Shown piece by piece: positions 8,836-15,288 of a DNA stretch of 16,431 nucleotides. The translations under genes and the position numbers were made by a program. Location: contig MU130010.1 of assembly GCA_015039465.1 (NCBI GenBank), positions 251,514 to 267,944 on the forward strand, read 5' to 3'. Position 1 is the first letter of the stretch; each line of letters starts with the position of its first letter. The notes under the pieces were generated by a model. The model did not search any database. It was given only the letters and a program-made list of their open reading frames with translations, and was not told the origin of the DNA. This DNA is from Phlegmacium glaucopus. Lineage: Eukaryota > Basidiomycota > Agaricomycetes > Agaricales > Cortinariaceae.

Positions 8836-8881
8836 TGACGCAAATGGCCGTGTCACGCTATGTCACGTGTCCGTGACGTCA
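8836..8881 (+). promoter_or_regulatory. Palindrome cluster (TGACGTCA, CACGTG) upstream of the coiled-coil gene
   Basis: Within 46 bp there are GTGACGC, TGTCACGC, a CACGTG E-box at 8864-8869 and a perfect TGACGTCA (CRE-type bZIP site) at 8874-8881. The ATG at 8948 lies 67 bp downstream, so this is plausibly its promoter. Unusually for this window, the CpGs are intact. Confidence 0.55.
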
Positions 8882-8947
8882 CTGAGGATTGTTCATCCCC
8901 AGTTACAATTCACCAAATTTCCTCACATTTTTACCTTTTGACCAGTC

Positions 8948-9250
8948 ATGCCTCCAAGAGGAGCTCGAGCCCGAACAGCTAACCTTGAAAATCTCCAAAA
9001 GGCAAGAGATGCTAACCTTCTAAAAGATCCTGCAGCTTCAGCTTCAGCTTCTGCTTCTGCAAACTTTGAGAGTACAGTAATTCAATACCAGCAGCAACTT
9101 GCAGATATGGAGGCTCAAATTACTTCTCTTGAAGTTGAGCTAGAAAAGTCTCATGAGCAGTGTTCTAAATTCTCAGAGCTTCTGGAGAATGCTCAAAAAT
9201 ATATTGAGCAGTTAAGATCTGCACTTGAAGTTGAAAAAGATCACTATTTT
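8948..9250 (+). pseudogene. Truncated coiled-coil protein gene inside element C
   Basis: The protein opens with MPPRGARARTANLENLQKAR, a basic start. A short SASASASA run and a predicted coiled coil follow (roughly residues 40-100: QQQLADMEAQITSLEVELEKS, then LENAQKYIEQLRSALEVEKD). After EKDHY the frame enters AT-rich sequence coding strings of I, L and F, and then the CAGGTTGCC array, so the real coding part stops near 9250. A possible donor (GTATAT at 9270) and acceptor (TTTTCTAG at 9362-9369) exist, but no sensible second exon follows. I do not recognise the family. It may be the first exon of a gene carried by, or cut by, element C. The upstream palindrome cluster may be its promoter. Confidence 0.5.
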
Positions 9251-9384
9251 ATTATTATTTTATTACTAGTATATATGATGTTTAGAATAATTGAATATAA
9301 TTTTATTGTTATTATTATTATTCTGTTGTGTGAGACCACTCAAATATCTGGTTTATATATGTTTTCTAGCATCAGATCCAAAGG

Positions 9385-9640
9385 GACTAAGGCTTGCCTC
9401 AGGATGCCTCAGGTTGCCTCAGGTTGCCTCAGGACGCTCTCAGGTTGCCTCAGGACGCTCTCAGGTTGCCTCAGGACGCTCTCAGGTTGCCTCAGGTTGC
9501 CCCAGGACAGCCTAAGACTTTTCATACATAGGTAACTTGCACCCCAGGGCAACCTCTTGACCTGAGTGCCCTGAGCTGCCTGGGGCACCCCAGGACATTT
9601 CAGGACAGCCTAGGGCACAAGTCATTTTTCCTGATGGAGG
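9385..9640. repeat. Right subterminal array of element C, with a 21-bp tandem repeat
   Basis: CAGGTTGCCTCAGGACGCTCT is repeated about three times in tandem near 9430-9495, among looser CCTCAGG and CCCAGGAC motifs. Repeated SGCLRTL peptides in two frames are a by-product. Confidence 0.8.
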
Positions 9641-9779
9641 AAGACGTGGGGGAGTGTAAAGTTCAGCTTAGAGGTGTGAAAATATAAAAAGCAAATATAA
9701 ATTTTATTTGGACAGATAATTAAATTTTTGAGCACTGATGTGATATAAAAATTGCATAAGGAAAAGAATAAAGAAAACC

Positions 9780-11808
9780 TCATAGCCAGTCCTCCATGTT
9801 TTCTTCCATCGCAGCCTTGTCTAGATTTTCAAAATCAACTTCCTGCAGATCCTGACAACCATTTGCCTCAGCATCTTCATCTTCAAGAAGGTGAATGGGA
9901 TTGGTTCCAGATTGCTTCCTAAAACGTAATAAATATCAGACTTGGTCATTAATTAAATTAAAGAATTTATACAATACTCACATAATTTTTCCAAACATTG
10001 ATTCTTGAAGCTCCTGTGTATAAATAATGGTGCATTTAGATTGAAGGTTTTTCCAGGTACCTAGATGCCAATAGTAACTACTTGAAATTGATTTTGTGTT
10101 TGCATATGATGTGGCAAGAACTCACCGTGTGCGGCAATTGTCATCGCTGAAGGAAATAGTTGTTTTGACACTGCTGCCCCATTCCTTCAGTGTGTTTTCA
10201 ATCTATACCATAATAAATACAGGATCAACATATAAAAAAAAAACCTACTGCAGTCACAACTAAAATGATGATTGGGTGTACAATCATCTTCTTTTTCACC
10301 ATCACCTTTAGAGTAGCTTTATCAACCTTTCCTTTTGAGAAAAAATGGGTTCAAATAATATCTGTGATGATGTTGTTACAAAAGGGGTGATCTTTATTGT
10401 ACTTATTCTGCATATTTGTTAGTATAAGAATGTAATAGATATAAATACAGGACTTACCTCAACATCAACTTCACAGTACATAAACTTAGATCCATCCAAC
10501 AACCACTTTACACACTGAACAACCTCATCATCTGGAAGCCTTCCTGGGACCTGGTAATGACCTCCAACAATGTTATGCACCTTGGTGGCAATGATATTGA
10601 GAAGAGCAGTCTTTCCATACCAGACCTAAAAAAAAAATTAGTGTCTGAAATAAGTGAAGAACAAATACACACAAAGGTTGTCAACTTGCCCAATATTTCT
10701 TCATCTTTAATCACTCTGCTCAAAACTGATGTGAGTTTTGGCTCAATAGAGCCACCATATATCTTGGCTGCTTCTTGTATAACTGTCATTATAAAGTCAT
10801 TGTGAGTGGCCACATTTGCTGCAGGAAAGGCTTCACCTGTTGCTGCTCAGAAACACAGATGATTTTTGGTGGTGATGACAAGTCGTTTACTATCAGGAGT
10901 AAAGTCACTTTCAGTAATTTTATTGCCAACTCTTGACCTGGATTCAGCCTTCTGAGAATGTGATCTTGGTTTAATAACATCATTGGAGTTTTTAACCCTA
11001 AGCTGAAGACATGTAAATGTAGAATTAAAGTGGGAGATAAAAAAAACTATATGCCATTATTCTCCAATACAGCTGAAGAACTAGAGGTTGGTCCTCTCTT
11101 CTCAAGTTCAACTTCCTCCCCCTCCTGATGAGCATCTATACTTCCACTGTCTGAACCACAATCATCCAGGCTTACTGGATTACCATCATCTTCTTCATCT
11201 TCAACTTGCATGTAGATGTCATTGGCATTGTCATTGTTGTCATTTTCTTCTAATAAATTATTGAGTGTTCTCTCTTCATCATCCAACTGGAGAGTAGATG
11301 GGGGCTGTCTGCAAGATGCTGGTCTATTTTCTACAGCTGGTAATTTGTTCAAGTTGTTGTCAGAATCATCACCAGAATCATCTAAAACAATTAGATGAGT
11401 TTTTCTTTTCTTGGATTTTGATTTTGATTTGATAGATAGATCTTCTTCAGAGGTGTTCTCACTAGCAGTATCCTCATTCATTATATCTGCATTTCTTTTT
11501 TGAATTTCTAAATGAGTGAAAAGACCTAATCATTACTCATCTAGGCAACAATGACATACCTTTGCCTTTTTGACTTTATTATATTGACACAGAAGCCCTC
11601 TTATGCTTCTCCAGTCCCTGGAGAGTTGCAAGCTCTTGTTAGAAAGAAGTTGAGTGGAACTAGCATTAGCAATTTTTTTATTTTTAGTCTTTCCAATTTT
11701 AGATGAAGTGGAAGCAGAAGCAGTAGCAGTGGAAGCAGTAGTAGCAGACACTGTAGTAGTGGAAGTAACCTTTTTAGCTTTAGACAAGTTTTTAGTAACC
11801 CGTGGCAT
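9780..11808 (-). pseudogene. Multi-exon decayed gene, distantly DUF6532-like
   Basis: Inferred exons, in gene order: 11560-11808 (ATG; MPRVTKNLSKAKK, then an S/T/A-rich basic stretch), about 11071-11490 (acidic, with KSKSKSKKRK and long D/E runs), 10673-11002, 10458-10625, 10126-10202, 9982-10060 and 9780-9918 (ends MEENMEDWL, then TGA). Most joins have GT...AG borders and introns of 47-68 nt; 10203-10457 is longer. An in-frame TGA at 10847-10849, likely from CGA, interrupts exon 3. The join at 10060 is out of frame by one base, and the join between the first two exons does not keep frame. The folded part includes IVGGHYQVPGRLPDDEVVQC and ENTLKEWGSSVKTTISFSDD. The helical layout recalls the agaricomycete DUF6532 family, but only weakly. 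An acidic N-terminus with basic patches suggests a nuclear protein. Confidence 0.6.
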
Positions 11809-11912
11809 TGCAAGAGTATAGAATATAATAAAAGCAAATTTAAATGTGTTTGTATGTTTGTTATAATTGTGGCTACAGTAGTGGGCACAACAGTAGCTAT
11901 TATTGAGATAAT

Positions 11913-12379
11913 TTAACTTCTACAGAAGTAGATATTTCTTCCCCAGCCATTTCTATCTTGTACATATTTTGTTTTAGAACTTCTAGTAGTAGATATTTCT
12001 AATACACAAGCCTCTCCATTTGAAGGAGGTCCAGTCCAGCTCTCTGAAGCATTATCTGAATGAAATACAATTGATGACCGAAAACCAATGAAATGCATGT
12101 TGTAGTGACTGATATCACCAGATGGAAACATGATCATATCACCATTCCTCTGTTCCAAAACCAACCCTAGCTCTAGCAGCACCACCTCACCACTGTACAC
12201 TTGAAGATGACAATAAGAAGGCAGATATCAAGGTCTTGAGCATCTCTATGAATCTTTGTTGCTATGTTTAGATTGAGAACAATCCCACCAAAAGGATAAC
12301 CTGCAAGGAATTCATCCCCAGGAAGACAATTACCATACTGTGCCAGTTTCTTGTATGAATCTGGTAAGTGACATCCTAA
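11913..12379 (-). pseudogene. TET/JBP-family 2OG-Fe(II) dioxygenase, C-terminal exon, frameshifted
   Basis: TET/JBP enzymes oxidise 5-methylcytosine or thymine in DNA using Fe(II) and 2-oxoglutarate. The exon opens after an acceptor (CTTATAG) at 12380 and reads YKKLAQYGNCLPGDEFLAGY, then GIVLNLNIATKIHRDAQDLD. The HRD is the HxD iron-binding motif (H codon at 12248-12250). A one-base loss near 12200-12206 shifts the frame, which resumes as YSGEVVLLELGLVLEQRNGD. ISHYN then supplies the second iron-binding His, and GFRSSIVFHSD the 2-oxoglutarate-binding Arg. All ligands survive but are split by the frameshift. The C-terminus ends NIYFCRS. Upstream exons were not securely found; the adjacent intron carries the repeat at 12413-12842. 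Confidence 0.85.
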
Positions 12380-12412
12380 CTATAAGATAATTTCAGTTGG
12401 ATAAATGAGAAT

Positions 12413-12842
12413 TGTTACATTCTGTTATATGTTACTCTGGTCCAGCTCTGTTGGAGTTGTTTCTGGTAGTCCGTACTCCGTTCCAGTGCTTTCCCTTGTC
12501 TCTGGTTCTACTCCTATGTCCAACTCCGAGACTTTTCCGTATCATTCCAGCTCTTCCGACGTCACTCCAAACTCATTACCACTTCTTCGCCACTACCACT
12601 ATTCTTTGTCATCATCTTTCCCACCATCAGTCAGCATACCTGCTATGGATTATTCACCCAAGAATGCAGGACCTTCCAGGAGCAGAACGCAGCACTTATA
12701 TTTATCCTTTATATTTCAGTTGCTATTCCTTTATTTATTTAAGTACTCGAAACTTGTATGTTTTCCTCAGTTTGAATACCAACTTAGTTTCCTCCTCTTG
12801 TTTGTCCTCTAAGTCACTGAGGTCTTCCGTTGATACGGTGTA
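12413..12842 (+). mobile_element. LTR-like dispersed repeat, copy 2 (CpG-decayed)
   Basis: Starts TGTTACATTCTG and aligns with 5711 onward to GAGGTCTTCCGT, then ends near GATACGGTGTAA. Many CG dinucleotides of copy 1 are TG or CA here (CTCCGGTCCGACTCCGACGG against CTCTGGTCCAGCTCTGTTGG). It lies immediately upstream of the TET/JBP exon, probably in an intron. Open frames in it come from C/T-rich composition. Confidence 0.65.
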
Positions 12843-13200
12843 AATATATATATGCACAGATATATTTATTTTACCAGAAATATCCCTAATTTAAACTAAA
12901 CTATGAGTGCAATCTGATACAGTAAAGAATCATTGGTATTGACTATACCAGTTGATTAAAACATGTATTGCAATGAAATAATTCATAACATAGGGCTGGA
13001 GATAATTATGGTGAGAGCTCACCTAATTTTCATACTGTCCAATTTACAGAATTTCCTGACTAAAACCATGAATACCGTGACAGTCAATAAGGAATATATT
13101 GCAATTTATGTAATTACTAAGTCTATAGTAAAGTAGGGAAATTATCCATGCATTAAAAACTCTATCTAAAGGGATAGGACGAAGACTTGTACTTTGAAAA
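12843..13200. other. AT-rich stretch with no recognisable gene
   Basis: No convincing exon or repeat partner. On the minus strand a GTGAGC donor-like site at about 13016-13021 could end a short exon, but the phase does not fit the TET/JBP exon. Confidence 0.35.
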
Positions 13201-13510
13201 CTGATGAAGTCACAAGGGTCACAAGTGTTACAAAAGAATACACGAGTAAACAAAAGGAGCCGGGCTACTGGGTACAAACACAAAATGGATGTTTGTGGAA
13301 CAGTTGCAAACAAATAGCCGGAATAATAATAAGAGCAATAAGGGGAGCTGCAGAGTGGCCAATAACGGGTTATAACAATCACATGTAACAATTATAAATC
13401 AGCTTATTGTTTTAACTTGTATAAATAGGATAGAAAAACTTGTAAATAAATCATCGGATTGTTTCTTTCTTCCCCCTCTCATACCTTGTATCAGAGTGCT
13501 AAGAAAATAA
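13200..13510 (+). mobile_element. Candidate copia-type LTR end with primer-binding-like site
   Basis: A TATA box, TATAAATAG, lies at 13421-13429, and a pyrimidine-rich run ends CCCCCTCTCA at about 13481. TTGTATCAGAGTGC follows at about 13486-13499 and resembles the TGGTATCAGAGC initiator-tRNA primer site of copia elements. The left end is undefined (TGTTACAAAAG near 13227 is one option), and no duplication was found. Confidence 0.35.
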
Positions 13511-13697
13511 AAGAACATCAGATCTAAGTTGGAGATATTTTAATCTAGTACATTGGTTGTACTGCCTTTCAAAGTTGGCCTTTGAATTCTACTTGAATTA
13601 TTTGTATATTGTGCAAATTGTTGCATAATTATTAAAGTGTATTGGTTACACTGTTGTTGAAGTTATTCTTCAAAAGTGACTTGATTTACATAGTTGT
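13511..13697. other. AT-rich leader-like stretch, no gene seen
   Basis: If the preceding segment is a 5' LTR, this could be its untranslated leader. Otherwise nothing is recognised. Confidence 0.3.
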
Positions 13698-13712
13698 TCA
13701 CAAACTATAAAG

Positions 13713-13977
13713 TGAAATATACCTGCGGAAATAAACCAAAGAGATAAAGATGGAACGGTTAGGTAATCCTTCTTCGTCACTTCTGCCACAGGGAAATTGG
13801 TGATTCTCTTCAAGGTATGAATTAAAGTTGGTTTTGATAGTGAATGTATCATCATCATCATCCTCTGGAAATGGTGGCAATTTGTCTCAGAAGCTTCATC
13901 ATCATTACTGGGAATGTCAGTTAAGGGAGAAGAAATGTTGGATAATGGTGAAGGTAGAGCATTGAGAGATGATGCCA
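13713..13977 (-). pseudogene. Serine- and acid-rich exon fragment
   Basis: On the minus strand from 13977 the frame reads ASSLNALPSPLSNISSPLTD and IPSNDDEASE. After a one-base frame change near 13890 it continues LPPFPEDDDDDTFTIKTNF, then HQFPCGRSDEEGLPNRS, to a GTATAT donor just after CGCAG (about 13718-13723). SPL/SSPLTD plus acidic runs are typical of the disordered N-terminal regions of agaricomycete nuclear proteins, including TET/JBP-type ones. It could be an upstream exon of the TET/JBP gene at 11913-12379, with retroelements in the introns, but no continuous model could be built. The family is not recognised. Confidence 0.4.
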
Positions 13978-13994
13978 CTTTACACTCCCCCAGG
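13978..13994. repeat. Isolated terminal-repeat match (CTTTACACTCCCCCAGG)
   Basis: Fifteen bases agree exactly with the ends of elements B and C. No clear subterminal array follows, though AATCTGACAGAGTCTGAG next to it recalls the element D motif. It may be the left end of a decayed element carrying the oxygenase gene to its right. Confidence 0.55.
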
Positions 13995-14786
13995 AAATCT
14001 GACAGAGTCTGAGCACTTTTTGAGTGTATTCCAAGTGGAATTTGCTGGACCATCCTCAGATGCCTTCAAAATGTGAGTCTTTAAAAATTGAACTGTTGGA
14101 AAATGTACAATGATGAATTTAGGTATTGTCAACTTAATGAAGAAGAATTTTCTGACATTGCCTTGTTGTATACTGTCCACACTTTACCCAGGAGGCTTTA
14201 AGAAGCTGCGTGATTATGCTCAACAGTAAGCAGTGTCAGTCCAGCAAATATCAACCCTCTTTAATGTTCCTAGGAACCAAATTTTAGGTTTTACCCAACT
14301 TGAACCAGATCATTTCAAAGAATTGGTGTTCACCAACTCATTAATGATAACACATGATGATTTTGCCAATTATCAGCATCAAGACTCAGATGCAGTTGCT
14401 GTTGCATATGGCCTTTGGTGGGCTGCATGCCTTGACATGAGTAAAAACTGCCATGTACTGTCAGATACCTGTGATCATGATCAAGTATCTGGTGGTTCAT
14501 TCCTCATAGGCAATTATGGCATTGGGGTTGACTTTCAAAAGTTTGTTTTATTTTCTATGAAGTTGTAACTCATGTTGAATCTCAAATTCCTACCAGATGC
14601 CATGGTCTGGTTGAGATTGCCTGGAGAGGTACTGATGACTACCACAGTACTATGTTGAGTCACAGCCAGCCACAGACCACCTGCTTTGGAACTTTAGTAC
14701 AAATTACAGCATCAGCTGCCACATCTATGCGTTCATGGATAGAAGGAGGATTAAAGAGATCCCAGGTTGTGACATATTATGATTGA
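13995..14786 (+). pseudogene. Tet-like 2OG-Fe(II) oxygenase (PF20515-like), three exons, decayed
   Basis: Exons: up to 14072 (HFLSVFQVEFAGPSSDAFK), 14123-14540 and 14597-14786. Introns are 14073-14122 (GTGAGT...TAG) and 14541-14596 (GTTTGT...CAG), 50 and 56 nt, both in phase. The fold signature is NYQHQDSD (HxD iron ligands), then YGLWWAA, GGSFLIGNYGIGVDFQK, GLVEIAWRG and DYHSTM (probable distal His), then FGTLVQIT. This order is the one I recall for the fungal Tet-like 2OG-FeII_Oxy_6 family. It differs from the TET/JBP gene at 11913-12379. Damage: a one-base frame change near 14181 (between YTVHT and LYPGGFKKLRDYAQQ) and an in-frame TAA at 14227-14229, probably from CAA. The core after 14230 is open to the TGA at 14784-14786. 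The substrate is unknown; nucleic-acid bases are likely by family. Confidence 0.75.
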
Positions 14787-14987
14787 GTCAACACCAAGAT
14801 GGCAAAAACCCAATGACATATTCTTTTTAGTCCATTACTGTACCAAATTACTACCAACTTCAAGTTGAATATATTTAGCCCTCAGAAAAATGAAACCAGT
14901 ATCTCAAGTGTGCTTAATATTGTGCTATGCAGAGCTCAAAAGATCCTGAAATCATTCTCTGAAATCAATACTCCCCCAGCACAGTAC
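14787..14987. other. Short spacer, no gene seen
   Basis: Contains ACTCCCCCAG at 14970-14979, a partial match to the transposon terminus, a few bases before the start of element D. Otherwise unremarkable. Confidence 0.4.
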
Positions 14988-15002
14988 TTTTCTGTCCCCC
15001 AC

Positions 15003-15192
15003 CAGATCTGATCAGATCTGATCAGAATTGGTCAGAACTGGTCAGAATTGGTCAGATCTGGTCAGATTCTGACCAGTTCTGATCAGATCTGATCAGAATC
15101 CAACCAAGTCTGACCAAGTCTGACCAGTTCTGACCAGATCTGATCAGATCTGATCAGAATCTGACCAGATCTGGTCAGATTCTGATCAGAAT
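15003..15192. repeat. Subterminal TCTGATCAGA array of element D
   Basis: About 25 units of the type AGATCTGATCAGA, GGTCAGA or TCTGACC, many perfectly palindromic (AGATCTGATCAGATCT). The tight 10-bp rhythm places the motifs about one helical turn apart. Probable transposase-binding sites by analogy. Confidence 0.8.
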
Positions 15193-15288
15193 TTAGATAT
15201 CATCTGTCACATTCAATTCTAAGTGGATTCTGAGTATAAATTCAACTTTGGCTAATGCAATATAAGTACAAAAACATAACAAATTCTA

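Larger units (their letters stand above)
8787..9661. mobile_element. Right part of DNA transposon C
   Basis: The right end, reverse-complemented, reads CTTTACACTCCCCCAC (9646-9661) and then agrees with the right end of B for another 11 or so bases through GTCTTCCTCCA. Inside is an array of CAGGTTGCC, CCTCAGG and CCCAGGACA motifs. The left part of C is at 6801-7134. The interior carries a promoter-like region and a truncated coiled-coil gene. Confidence 0.7.

Noticed and set aside
9291..9535. Peptide repeats SGCLRTL and ASGRSQV
   Set aside because: A by-product of the 21-bp tandem repeat of element C, open in two frames.
12405..12843. Two overlapping plus-strand open frames of 135-143 codons
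   Set aside because: They lie inside the LTR-like repeat and are also seen, in altered form, in copy 1 at 5710-6123, where the peptide is not conserved as a protein would be.
13044..13391. A 115-codon minus-strand open frame
   Set aside because: Antisense to the candidate LTR with its TATA box; no motif or plausible domain.
15003..15192. CRISPR-like array
   Set aside because: The motif is a 10-bp palindrome with no spacers of constant length and no cas genes, sited at a transposon end in a eukaryote.
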